Origin: Spirochaetales bacterium
Lineage (GTDB): Bacteria; Spirochaetota; Spirochaetia; ARS1246
Length of the DNA stretch: 20,387 nucleotides
Assembly (NCBI GenBank): GCA_016930115.1
Contig: JAFGHN010000307.1
Location: 1-20,387, forward strand
Direction: 5' to 3'
The position numbers were made by a program, and so were the translations under genes. Position 1 is the first letter of the stretch. Each line of letters opens with the position of its first letter. This document shows, in pieces, positions 1 through 7,255 of the stretch. Below the pieces are notes generated by a model. The model ran no database searches, was not told the origin of the DNA, and saw only the letters and a list, made by a program, of their open reading frames with translations.

Positions 1-731
1 CGCGATACCCGTTTCAGGAACACACCGATGACCGCGGCGCCGGAACGTTTTGCCAGCACGTTGAGAGTGGGGTCAAAGAACAGCTTTTTTCCGAAAAGTT
101 CGATGGTCATATTCGGCCGCTTGTGCCAGGCGTCCACCTCATCACATTCGGTCATCAGGAGGCGGTTTTGCTTCAATGCGGTCAAGGCCCTGAAGAAAAC
201 CGAAGCGTCGGCGGAATTCGAAATGATCTCGCCGTTCATGAGCTTTGCCCGCTCCTGAAGCGCCTTTTCCAGGTGCTTTGTCTGGCAATCGGCGATGATG
301 CTGATGGGATACCCTTTCAAGCTCAAGACCCAGGGTATGAACTCAACCGCACCCCAGTGGGCGGTTACCAGGATCACGCCTTTCCCGAGGGACATGGCGT
401 CGCCAATCAGCTCTTCATTCTGTACTGTAAATTTTTTGCCGACGAACCGGCGGATAGTGTTGATATCTTTGAAAGCGGAGTACATTTTTTCATAGTAGTG
501 GGCGAAAATCCCCTTGAAGGTCTCTCTGATGATCCGGCGTATGTACCGATCGTCCTTCCCCTCAAGTATATCTCTGATGTTTTTTTCGATGAGCCGTTTT
601 TCCTTTCTCTTCATGAGGTAATAAATTTTGCCGATTGCCTGCATATACAGATAACTGACCGAAGCGGGCATTCGCTTGAAAAGCGTGACGTTCACCCGAG
701 CCTGGAAAAACTTAGAAAGGTTCAGTTTCAT
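1..731 (-). CDS. LpxL/HtrB-like lysophospholipid acyltransferase (C-terminus beyond window)
   Basis: The 243 visible codons read as a lipid A biosynthesis acyltransferase-type protein (LpxL/HtrB/LPLAT superfamily), which moves an acyl chain onto a lipid A precursor or related glycolipid at the inner membrane. Seen directly: a basic N-terminus (MKLNLSKFFQ), a central block VILVTAHWGAVEF (about residues 119-131) holding the family HX4D/E signature as H125...E130, and a following block on acceptor discrimination (SIIADCQTKHLEKAL). The family is usually about 290-320 residues, so roughly 50-80 are missing at the left edge. The ATG at 731 is supported by an excellent GAGGAGGA ribosome site at about 735-743. 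It is the last visible gene of the minus-strand cluster, separated from the M28 peptidase by 104 bases. The exact acceptor and acyl chain cannot be told. Confidence 0.82.
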   Translation of the reverse strand, partial: MKLNLSKFFQARVNVTLFKRMPASVSYLYMQAIGKIYYLMKRKEKRLIEKNIRDILEGKDDRYIRRIIRETFKGIFAHYYEKMYSAFKDINTIRRFVGKKFTVQNEELIGDAMSLGKGVILVTAHWGAVEFIPWVLSLKGYPISIIADCQTKHLEKALQERAKLMNGEIISNSADASVFFRALTALKQNRLLMTECDEVDAWHKRPNMTIELFGKKLFFDPTLNVLAKRSGAAVIGVFLKRVS

Positions 732-835
732 AGGTCCTCCTCTTTGGCGGCGACGAAAAATCACCGTACTCGATAATGAGTCGTTTTCTCACTTATTCAT
801 TCTTATGAGTAATCGCGGAACGCGCAAGTGCTTTT
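732..835 (-). promoter_or_regulatory. Leader of the acyltransferase with ACTCA repeats
   Basis: This is the only sizeable gap inside the left minus-strand cluster. It carries two partly symmetric AT-rich blocks: 768-781 (ACTCGATAATGAGT, ends self-complementary) and 788-810, bounded by CTCA and TGAG. ACTCAT occurs twice on the minus strand. A weak promoter-like pair (TTGCGC, 17 bases, AAGAAT, minus strand) overlaps it. The gap may hold a secondary promoter or operator for the acyltransferase. No regulator family can be assigned. Confidence 0.25.
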
Positions 836-2215
836 CTAGAAGACCCGTACCACGGCGCCGCGTTCGGTTTCCAGGCGGGCCCGCACCTGGCCGGGGGTGA
901 TGGTGTTCGCCGGCCACTCTTCCGGCGGTACGTGGGAGAGGCGGAGCAAGATACGGGCAAGCTGACCGACGTAGTCCTTGAGCTCCCGTACGTTCACTTT
1001 ATCGGATGTGTCTCCGTGCTCATGGTGGAACTCGGCATCCGGGTGCCGCCGGTCAAAGCGCCAGCGCCACAGGAACGCGGCGTCAAGGCCGGCCCGCAGG
1101 AACGGAAAGTGGTCAGAGGACGGGTCAAGCTGTGACATCACCTGACACTGCAGGCCGTCTTTCATCGTGTCCAACTGGCGTTGCACCAGTTCCCGCAGGT
1201 GCGGAAAGCCCAGCACGATCCCCTTCATGCGGCCGGTGGACAGCTCGTCGAGGTTGATCGCCAGCCGGGGCGGGATGCCTTCTTTGTAGTGACGGTCGAC
1301 GTAGGCCGACGATCCCTGCAGTTTCTGTTCCTCCGCGCTGTAGGTGGCAAAGCGGAGAGCGCGCCCGGGGCCGATACCGGTCTCCTTATGCAATGCGGCC
1401 AGCACCCGCGCCGTCTCGAGGACCGCGATTGCACCCGAAGCGTTGTCGTTCCCTCCCGGCGAGCCGTAGACCGTATCGTGATGCCCGCCGAGGAGGAGAT
1501 GCTCCCCGGGCCAACGCGTACCGGCCAGCATGCCGGTGACGTTCGCGGATGGAGCGGTGAAAAAGCGGCTCTCAACCTTCAAGCTGAGCGTTTTACCGGC
1601 TCGGGCAAGCTTGCGCAGGAGGGTGCCGCTCTCGCGCGAAGTTGCCAACGTCGGCAGCGGGTGTTCGTCCAGGCCGGCGTCCCGCCAGTCGGTGGCGGTG
1701 TGATACTCGATACGGCGGCCGGATTTGACGTCGACGACAATTGCCGCCGCCGCCCGGGCCTCCTTCAGAAGCTTCAGCCGGACCGGAAGCGGGACCGGCT
1801 GGGTGAACGGCTCGTAGCCCATGGCCATCACTGCTACCGCGCCGGGCAGGTCCGCCCTGACGGTCTCAAGCTCGCGCGGCGTGCCGTAACCCGCGTCGAT
1901 GATAACCGATTGGACCTCACACGACGGGCAGCGGTTGAAAGGCAGAAGGTCGATGGGTTGATTATCCTCCACGACGCGAGCCTCCGCCTTTTTCCAGGAC
2001 CACGTGTCGAGCTCATATTCATCCGTCGCAACCTGATCGAGGCCCGCGGCGCGCAACTGGTCGTGGATGTAGCGGATGACCTCCCACTCGGCCTCAGAGG
2101 AGGACCACCGCGGCCCAATCCGGTCGCAAAGCTCCGCCAGATGCTCGTTTATGCGCGAGCCTGCCCAGGCTTCGCCGATCAGCCAGCGGTCAATTGCATG
2201 CCAATCTAGTTCCAT
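836..2215 (-). CDS. M28-family zinc metallopeptidase (aminopeptidase) with PA-like insert
   Basis: This is a 459-residue protein of the M28 di-zinc exopeptidase family, which removes N-terminal residues from peptides. Motifs seen: GGHHDTV (243-249, first zinc histidine and Asp), GGNDNASG (254-261, bridging Asp257), SAEE (293-296, catalytic Glu and zinc Glu), NLDE (321-324, zinc Asp) and HHEHGDT (397-403, last His). These are the five metal positions of the family. Residues about 105-220 match the placement of a protease-associated domain inserted before the catalytic core. No signal peptide is visible, so it is probably cytoplasmic. The ATG at 2215 follows the HD-GYP stop by 15 bases and has only a poor GGGGGC-type ribosome site, so translation may depend on reinitiation. 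The substrate is unknown. Co-transcription with an enolase-superfamily enzyme of the dipeptide-epimerase type would fit peptide scavenging, but that is inference. Confidence 0.88.
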   Translation of the reverse strand: MELDWHAIDRWLIGEAWAGSRINEHLAELCDRIGPRWSSSEAEWEVIRYIHDQLRAAGLDQVATDEYELDTWSWKKAEARVVEDNQPIDLLPFNRCPSCEVQSVIIDAGYGTPRELETVRADLPGAVAVMAMGYEPFTQPVPLPVRLKLLKEARAAAAIVVDVKSGRRIEYHTATDWRDAGLDEHPLPTLATSRESGTLLRKLARAGKTLSLKVESRFFTAPSANVTGMLAGTRWPGEHLLLGGHHDTVYGSPGGNDNASGAIAVLETARVLAALHKETGIGPGRALRFATYSAEEQKLQGSSAYVDRHYKEGIPPRLAINLDELSTGRMKGIVLGFPHLRELVQRQLDTMKDGLQCQVMSQLDPSSDHFPFLRAGLDAAFLWRWRFDRRHPDAEFHHEHGDTSDKVNVRELKDYVGQLARILLRLSHVPPEEWPANTITPGQVRARLETERGAVVRVF

Positions 2216-2230
2216 TGCGCCCCCGTTGTG

Positions 2231-4117
2231 TCAGACGAGATGATACTGGGCCTGGACGATTTCAAATATACCGTCGAGCTCCTTTCTATCGTAAATGCGC
2301 TTGAACGCATCGACAACGGCAGGACCGAATTGGGCTCCACGCTCTGCATAAATGCGCCGCGCCGCTTCTTCCGCGGGCAGGCCTTTTCGATACGGCCGCG
2401 TTGATGTCATGGCGTCATACGCATCGGCGACGGCGGTTATCCGCGCTCCGAGAGGTATTTCAACGCCTGCAAGCCTGTCAGGATAACCGCGGCCGTCGTA
2501 CCGTTCATGATGGTGGCGGATTATGTGCAGATAGTCTTTGAGAAAGCTGACGGGTCGTACTATTTCCGCGCCCTTTATGGGATGCTGTTTGATGATATCG
2601 TATTCCTGCGTGGTCAGGGATTTTGGGCTTTTTACGATTGCTTCCGATATGCCGATCTTGCCGACGTCGTGAAGCAGGCACGCAAGGCGCATGTATTCGA
2701 GCTCTTTCTCCGGAATGCCGAGCTCCCTGCCGATAAGCACCGATAATTCCGCCACGCGCTCCGAATGGCCCCTGGTATAGGCGTCCTTTTCTTCGATGGC
2801 GCGCACCAGCGCTTTGACCGTATTGAGATAGCTCGATTCGATCTCTTCTCTGAGGCGGGCCTTATGGAGCGTCTCGGCGATTGTATTAGCGAAAATAGTG
2901 AGATCGTCGAGATCTTTCGGATCTATTTTTGTATGGCTCAAATACCTGTCGGCGCCGAGTATGCCGATGATCCCTTCGCTTGCCATAAGCGGACAGATGA
3001 CGAAAGACGAAACGTCAAAATTCGCCAATATACGGTTGCTGCGGTTGAGACCGGCTATCCTCGTGTCCCTGATCAAGGTCGGCTTGCCCTCTTTCGCAAC
3101 CCGGGCGAGTATATTATTTTCTTTGTTGATGGGGATCGTGTAGTCCTCGAGGTGCGCCTTTATCTCCTCGGGGTTCGCGCCCACACCATATTTGAAGACG
3201 AGATTGGTGCCGGTTTCGTCGAGCATCATGATGATAGCCCTGTCGAACCTCATGATATCGACGACGAATCTCGCCGTGGTCGAGAGGATTTCATCGGTAT
3301 TTTCCCTCGACACCAGCATATTCGACGCGGTGTTGATCGCTTTGAGCGTCTCAAGCTTGGCCGCAAGCTCTCTGTTCAGCGTGTTTACCTCGTCGTACTT
3401 CTTTTTGAGGATGAGCTTGCCCTTTTCGATTTCCTCCAGTGCCCCGAGAAGCTGTTTCTTTGTCGTGCCGAAAAGAGTGAAAAAATGCCTTACAGGGCGC
3501 CTGCCTGGTTGAAAGGCGATGTTGTACTGGCAGTAGGGATCACCTTCAAACTGGCAAAACGGTTCCGTGATACTTGCGGGAGGTAATTTCCAAATCGTCG
3601 GAATCGCCGCGTATATCCCCCTGTTGAACCGGCAGATATCCGCGGAGAGAACGCGGTTTTCCTTCCAGTGGAGACGTACGACAGCCCGGCGCGGTGAGGC
3701 ATAGACTGTCTCCACAACTTTTGTCGTGTTGAATTGGGAATTGATGTGGTTGACCCGGTGAAGGAGGCTCTTTGGGCTGCCGAAAGTATACAAAAAAAAC
3801 CGCTGCAAGGAACCGAAATCACGTTGCGTTATCGATTCAAAGCCGATGTGATAAGGCGCCTCAGGGTCATTCAGGATTCTCTTCGCATTTTTAAATATCT
3901 GGACGATGAGATCGCTGGAGACCCAATTATTTTCATCCGTCAGGACCGTCTCCGGATCGGCAATTACCGCGTACTTGAGAGGAAGGTCTTTGAAAAGTTC
4001 TTTCGCCTTCTCAGGAGCTTTTCTCAACAGGTAGTCGTACACCACCTTGACGTTGAGGCAACTCACATCGTTTCCGAGATAGAGGGAAGTGTCGGTATTC
4101 TGAATATCCGTAAACAT
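2231..4117 (-). CDS. HD-GYP phosphodiesterase with N-terminal V4R-like and GAF sensor domains
   Basis: This 628-residue signalling protein most likely hydrolyses cyclic di-GMP. Three parts are visible. Residues 1-205 end in EPFCQFEGDPYCQYNI (185-200), a Cys-x7-Cys pattern resembling V4R-type small-ligand or metal sensor domains. A predicted coiled-coil linker spans 220-262. A GAF domain covers about 265-420. The HD-GYP domain covers 430-620 with H451, H483-D484 (LLHDVGKIGI), H512, HHHERYDGRGYP (535-546) and the partner-recognition GYP triad at 544-546. All metal-binding positions look intact, so it should be active. There is no transmembrane segment, so sensing is cytoplasmic. The ATG follows the upstream PP-loop stop with no gap (TAGATG), with AAGG as ribosome site inside the upstream gene. 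The ligand of the N-terminal domain is not identifiable. Confidence 0.93.
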   Translation of the reverse strand: MFTDIQNTDTSLYLGNDVSCLNVKVVYDYLLRKAPEKAKELFKDLPLKYAVIADPETVLTDENNWVSSDLIVQIFKNAKRILNDPEAPYHIGFESITQRDFGSLQRFFLYTFGSPKSLLHRVNHINSQFNTTKVVETVYASPRRAVVRLHWKENRVLSADICRFNRGIYAAIPTIWKLPPASITEPFCQFEGDPYCQYNIAFQPGRRPVRHFFTLFGTTKKQLLGALEEIEKGKLILKKKYDEVNTLNRELAAKLETLKAINTASNMLVSRENTDEILSTTARFVVDIMRFDRAIIMMLDETGTNLVFKYGVGANPEEIKAHLEDYTIPINKENNILARVAKEGKPTLIRDTRIAGLNRSNRILANFDVSSFVICPLMASEGIIGILGADRYLSHTKIDPKDLDDLTIFANTIAETLHKARLREEIESSYLNTVKALVRAIEEKDAYTRGHSERVAELSVLIGRELGIPEKELEYMRLACLLHDVGKIGISEAIVKSPKSLTTQEYDIIKQHPIKGAEIVRPVSFLKDYLHIIRHHHERYDGRGYPDRLAGVEIPLGARITAVADAYDAMTSTRPYRKGLPAEEAARRIYAERGAQFGPAVVDAFKRIYDRKELDGIFEIVQAQYHLV

Positions 4118-4933
4118 CTAGAACCTTTTGGTCAGGTATTCCTCCCGGGATATCTTCTGGATCTCTTCAAGCCCGGCAATTTTTATGTGCTCTTTGGCGA
4201 AGGCAAGCACCCTCTCGTATTCGAACTGATACCCAAAGCTTTCAAAATAGTTGCCGAGTAATTTCTTGGGCCTCTTGTGTGAATATCGGCAGCGGATCGG
4301 CAAAAGAGGCAGTGATTTTTCCTCACAGAGCTGTTCTATCTCCTGGCTGTTGAGAAAGAGCATGGGCCGGTACACCGAGTATCCTTCCTTCATCGAAAGA
4401 AAAGGGTAGAACCGCTGGGAAATCTCCAGCAACCTGTCGTCTGAAAAAGACTCGGTGTAGCTCGTGGATGAGGCGAGATGTTTCGCAACAAACCGGTCAA
4501 GGGCGTATCCGGCAAGGTCCCAGAGGCTGTGACCGGAGACGATGACTACCTGTTCCAGCGGTTTCGAAAGGTGGGGAAATATCTCTGGAAGCAGTTTCTT
4601 GCGCAGGTCCTGACACGGTCTGCACGGGTTTTCCGTTTCTTCCAGAATCGAGTCTTCCTCTTCGGCTTCTCTGTATTCGATACTGATTCCCAGATTGTTC
4701 CAGAAAGGAAGCAGCTTTTCTCGAAACTCGGAAGTGTAGCGGTGTTTCGGAAAGGCGTAGAGAAACCCGCCGATATCAAAACCGTACTCCTCCCTTACCC
4801 GGTGCAGCAGATAGAGGCAGGCCGATGAATCTTTCCCGGCGGAAAAGGTAACCGCCACGTACTTTCGGCGGCACTTTTCCAGGTATTCGCGGTTGTATGT
4901 CCGCCATTTCTCATATACATGTTCGGTGATCAT
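4118..4933 (-). CDS. TtcA/TilS-like PP-loop ATPase with CxxC
   Basis: This 271-residue member of the adenine nucleotide alpha-hydrolase (PP-loop) superfamily adenylates its substrate, typically a tRNA base or a sulfur acceptor. Seen: the PP-loop SAGKDS at 31-36 (canonical SGGKDS, here with Ala), CRPC at 104-107, IVSGHSLWDLAGY at 132-144 in the place of the TtcA/TilS GHxxDD helix, the YRPM block at 188-191, and IRCRYS with C215. Two cysteines in CxxC plus a third near the C-terminus is the arrangement TtcA-type thiolases use for an Fe-S cluster. It is shorter than TtcA (about 310). It could be a tRNA 2-thiolation enzyme or a paralogue acting on a small molecule. Its start overlaps the upstream enolase-like gene by 23 bases, with GAGG as ribosome site, and its stop abuts the HD-GYP start. 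Confidence 0.8.
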   Translation of the reverse strand: MITEHVYEKWRTYNREYLEKCRRKYVAVTFSAGKDSSACLYLLHRVREEYGFDIGGFLYAFPKHRYTSEFREKLLPFWNNLGISIEYREAEEEDSILEETENPCRPCQDLRKKLLPEIFPHLSKPLEQVVIVSGHSLWDLAGYALDRFVAKHLASSTSYTESFSDDRLLEISQRFYPFLSMKEGYSVYRPMLFLNSQEIEQLCEEKSLPLLPIRCRYSHKRPKKLLGNYFESFGYQFEYERVLAFAKEHIKIAGLEEIQKISREEYLTKRF

Positions 4934-6053
4934 AACTCAGCCTCTTTAATGCCTCTTCATTGATAGCGAATCCCAATCCATTGCCGCGTATCGTTTTCGC
5001 CAGGCCGCCGCGGCCGAAAGCCAGATTCTCACGGGTGACGTTCTCAGAAAGCAGGTATGCATCAAAGGAACCGTCGACGTAAACCGGATCCGGCATGAGC
5101 GAGGCGGCCACCCGCCCGGCCGCTGAAAGAACGCCGGTTTCGCCAACATGGCAGCCGAGCTGCGCAGCGATACCGTAGGTGAATGCTCTCTCTGCGATTT
5201 CAAGGCTCCTGAGCAGCCCGCCGTTTTTCGACAACCTGATGTTGATCATCGAGTACGTGCGGGACCTTGCGATTCCGTCCAGGTCCGCGGCGGACAGAAT
5301 GGACTCATCCGCGACAAAGGTAAAACCGGCGCTGCGGGGGTCTTCGAGACAACGGAGTATCTTCTCGCTATCGCGTCCAAAGGGTTCTTCCACCGTCGAG
5401 ATGCCGAAATCCGCCAGCATCGCAAGATTCTCGAGCGCCTCGTCCACATCCCAAGCGCCGTTCGCGTCCACACGCAAGTCAAAACCGTCCCCCATGACCG
5501 ATCTGGCGAGGGCCACGAGGCTCCGGTTGTACTCTCTGTCATTTGCGATTTTCAGCCTCAAGTTCTTCATTTCAGCCATACGATACCGGTGGAGCAGCGC
5601 TTCCGCCGCTTTGAGCGGAAGCATCGGCACGGTTCCGCCGTATACCAGCGTTTCCCGGGCCGGCCGTTTGCCGAGCACCTCGTAGATATCCGCCTTTTTT
5701 GTGGCGCAGAGGAGGTCAAGGAGGGCCGTTTCCACCGCACAGAGGACCGGCAACTCGCTGTCCGGCGGATCGATTTGCGAGCTCCATTCGCGCAGACCCG
5801 CCATGGAAAGTCCGGCCGACCGTATCGGCTCGAGCATCCATGCAACGGCGCGGCAGGCGTGTTCCGCCACATCACCGCTTCCCATGCTCCCGGATACGTA
5901 GTCTCTTACCACCGCCTCACCGTAACCGTGTACGTCGCCGGCGGAGACTTTCACCAGTAATGAATCGGAAGCGAGCCGTTTCGCCTGTGAGTGGGTGAAG
6001 TCGATGTGAAAGGGTATGTGCAAGGCGAACAACTCGGCGCGGTCGACGCGCAT
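4911..6053 (-). CDS. Enolase-superfamily enzyme, muconate-lactonizing subgroup (dipeptide epimerase-like)
   Basis: This 380-residue (beta/alpha)8 enzyme belongs to the MLE / dipeptide epimerase / OSBS subgroup, which abstracts a proton alpha to a carboxylate. Seen: LRLK at 165-168 (catalytic Lys168; the first residue of the usual KxK is Arg), VDANG with Asp196, EEPF with Glu222, ADES with Asp249 (three magnesium ligands), NIRLSKNGG with Lys276 (second catalytic Lys) and GCHVGETG at 300-307 closing the active site. The open frame continues upstream to 6494, but the homologous part begins at MRVDRAELFA. The ATG at 6053 has GGAGG six bases upstream and a promoter just beyond it, while the extension runs antisense to msrB. 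It heads the minus-strand cluster. Substrate specificity (dipeptide, N-acyl amino acid or other) cannot be read from sequence. Confidence 0.85.
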   Translation of the reverse strand: MRVDRAELFALHIPFHIDFTHSQAKRLASDSLLVKVSAGDVHGYGEAVVRDYVSGSMGSGDVAEHACRAVAWMLEPIRSAGLSMAGLREWSSQIDPPDSELPVLCAVETALLDLLCATKKADIYEVLGKRPARETLVYGGTVPMLPLKAAEALLHRYRMAEMKNLRLKIANDREYNRSLVALARSVMGDGFDLRVDANGAWDVDEALENLAMLADFGISTVEEPFGRDSEKILRCLEDPRSAGFTFVADESILSAADLDGIARSRTYSMINIRLSKNGGLLRSLEIAERAFTYGIAAQLGCHVGETGVLSAAGRVAASLMPDPVYVDGSFDAYLLSENVTRENLAFGRGGLAKTIRGNGLGFAINEEALKRLSYDHRTCI

Positions 6054-6092
6054 GAAATCCTCCAGACCCAAGACTCTATTACCGGGAGCATC

Positions 6093-6121
6093 ATTGTAAT
6101 GTATATGATCGTAACGGTAAA
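6093..6121 (-). promoter_or_regulatory. Promoter of the left minus-strand cluster
   Basis: On the minus strand a -35 TTTACC (6121-6116) is followed, after exactly 17 bases, by a -10 TACAAT (6098-6093, five of six to consensus). The predicted start near 6086 gives a leader of about 33 bases, leaving room for the GGAGG site before the ATG at 6053. The same 130-base spacer must also hold the msrB promoter. A weaker plus-strand pair (TTGTAA, 18 bases, TAAAGT; 6094-6123) overlaps this one. Confidence 0.45.
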
Positions 6122-6182
6122 GTTTTTCTTTTTGATGCAAAAGCCGTATGTTATTGCCGATTGGCGGTGCAAGGAGAGATAT

Positions 6183-6587
6183 ATGGGCGGCGACAAAATC
6201 ATTCTTACCGATGTGGAATGGCTCGAACGGTTGGGCCCCGAGCGGTACGAGATACTCAGGAAAAAGGGCACCGAACGTGCTTTTACCGGCAACTTGAATT
6301 TCAACAAGGAGAAAGGCCGTTACCTGTGCGCCGGCTGCGGGCAGGAGTTGTTCACATCGAAGACGAAGTTTGATTCGGGGTCCGGGTGGCCGAGCTTCTT
6401 CAAACCGGTGAACGATAGGGTAATCGATGAGCACGGAGACACAAGCTACGGTATGGTTCGCACCGAAGTCGTGTGCAGCAGATGCGGCGGCCATTTAGGG
6501 CATGTGTTCAGTGACGGTCCCGAGCCAACGGGGCTCCGGTACTGCATCAATTCGGTGTCTCTGGAGTTTGAAAAAGGCGATGAATGA
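6183..6587 (+). CDS. msrB: Peptide-methionine (R)-S-oxide reductase MsrB
   Basis: The product reduces methionine-R-sulfoxide in oxidised proteins. It is 134 residues, full length for stand-alone MsrB. Seen: zinc cysteines CAGC (49, 52) and CSRC (98, 101), SGSGWPSFF (66-73), GGHLGHVF (102-109) and the catalytic RYCINS with Cys121. The start at 6183 is set by AAGGAGA at 6171-6177 and by the family N-terminus. The frame is open further left, but that part lies antisense to the divergent enolase-like gene. No MsrA domain is fused. No signal peptide is present, so it is cytoplasmic. It overlaps tag by 8 bases, making a two-gene damage-repair unit. Confidence 0.97.
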   Translation: MGGDKIILTDVEWLERLGPERYEILRKKGTERAFTGNLNFNKEKGRYLCAGCGQELFTSKTKFDSGSGWPSFFKPVNDRVIDEHGDTSYGMVRTEVVCSRCGGHLGHVFSDGPEPTGLRYCINSVSLEFEKGDE

Positions 6588-7182
6588 CCGTAGGGAAACA
6601 GACGCCTGCGCGGAGAAGGTGAGATGCGGATGGGCGAATGGAGATCCTCTTTACATAAGCTACCACGATAACGAGTGGGGAAAGCCTGTTCACGATGACT
6701 GCGTGCATTTTGAGTTCCTTGTCCTGGAATCCGCACAGGCCGGGTTGAGCTGGATTACGATCCTCCGGAAACGTGATGCCTACCGCGCCGCCTACGATCA
6801 ATTCGATCCCGCGGTGGTGGCTGGGTACGGCGACAAGAAGATAGATTCGTTACTCCTGAACACCGGTATCGTGCGGAACAAGGCGAAGATACACGCTTCG
6901 ATACGTAACGCCCGGCGTTTTCTGGAAGTGCAGCGCGAGTTCGGGAGCTTTGACGCGTACCTCTGGTCGTGGGTCGACGGCGAGCCGGTGAACGGCGGGT
7001 GCACGAGCATCGAGCAGGTTCCCGCGACATCCGAGTTATCGGACAGGATAAGCAAAGACCTGAAAGCCAGGGGCTTCTCTTTCATCGGATCGACGATTAT
7101 CTATTCGCACCTGCAGGCGGTGGGCGTTGTCAACGATCACATCACAAGCTGTTTCAGGTACGGGGAGCTTACGGGCGTTTGA
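6580..7182 (+). CDS. tag: DNA-3-methyladenine glycosylase I (Tag)
   Basis: The product excises 3-methyladenine from alkylated DNA, starting base-excision repair. The 200-residue product matches Tag along its whole length: CGWANGDPLYISYHDNEWG (16-34), FEFLVLESAQAGLSW (44-58, with Glu50 as the conserved acidic residue) and NDHITSCFRY (185-194). The zinc set C16, H29, H187 and C191 is complete. The ATG at 6580 overlaps the last eight bases of msrB (GATGAATGA), indicating translational coupling. The open frame extends to 6502, but the upstream residues read through msrB out of frame and have no Tag similarity. Pairing with msrB suggests joint expression against chemical damage. Confidence 0.96.
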   Translation: MNDRRETDACAEKVRCGWANGDPLYISYHDNEWGKPVHDDCVHFEFLVLESAQAGLSWITILRKRDAYRAAYDQFDPAVVAGYGDKKIDSLLLNTGIVRNKAKIHASIRNARRFLEVQREFGSFDAYLWSWVDGEPVNGGCTSIEQVPATSELSDRISKDLKARGFSFIGSTIIYSHLQAVGVVNDHITSCFRYGELTGV

Positions 7183-7207
7183 CTTTCCAACCGGCGATGC
7201 GTATCTT
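7179..7207 (+). promoter_or_regulatory. Promoter for the secreted beta-rich protein
   Basis: TTGACT (7179-7184) and TATCTT (7202-7207) are separated by exactly 17 bases. The -35 box overlaps the tag stop codon. The start of transcription would fall near 7214, giving a leader of about 40 bases that contains the GCGGAGG ribosome site. This would let the downstream gene be expressed apart from msrB-tag. Confidence 0.45.
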
Positions 7208-7255
7208 CGCGGGGCTTGAAAATCACCAAATTAGCACAGTTGTGCGGAGGACACC

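Noticed and set aside
123..776. 217-codon plus-strand open frame at the left edge
   Set aside because: Antisense to the acyltransferase, which has the HX4E motif and a strong ribosome site.
1181..2209. 342-codon plus-strand open frame
   Set aside because: It lies wholly antisense to the M28 peptidase, whose metal motifs are complete; its product is Arg/Gly-rich with no family features.
2765..3586. 273-codon plus-strand open frame
   Set aside because: Antisense to the GAF part of the HD-GYP gene; no ribosome site and no recognisable domain.
5148..5960. 270-codon plus-strand open frame
   Set aside because: Antisense to the enolase-like gene, whose catalytic residues are all present on the other strand.
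6054..6494. N-terminal extension of the enolase-like gene
   Set aside because: The open frame continues, but it is antisense to msrB, has no homology to the family, and a ribosome site and promoter support the start at 6053.
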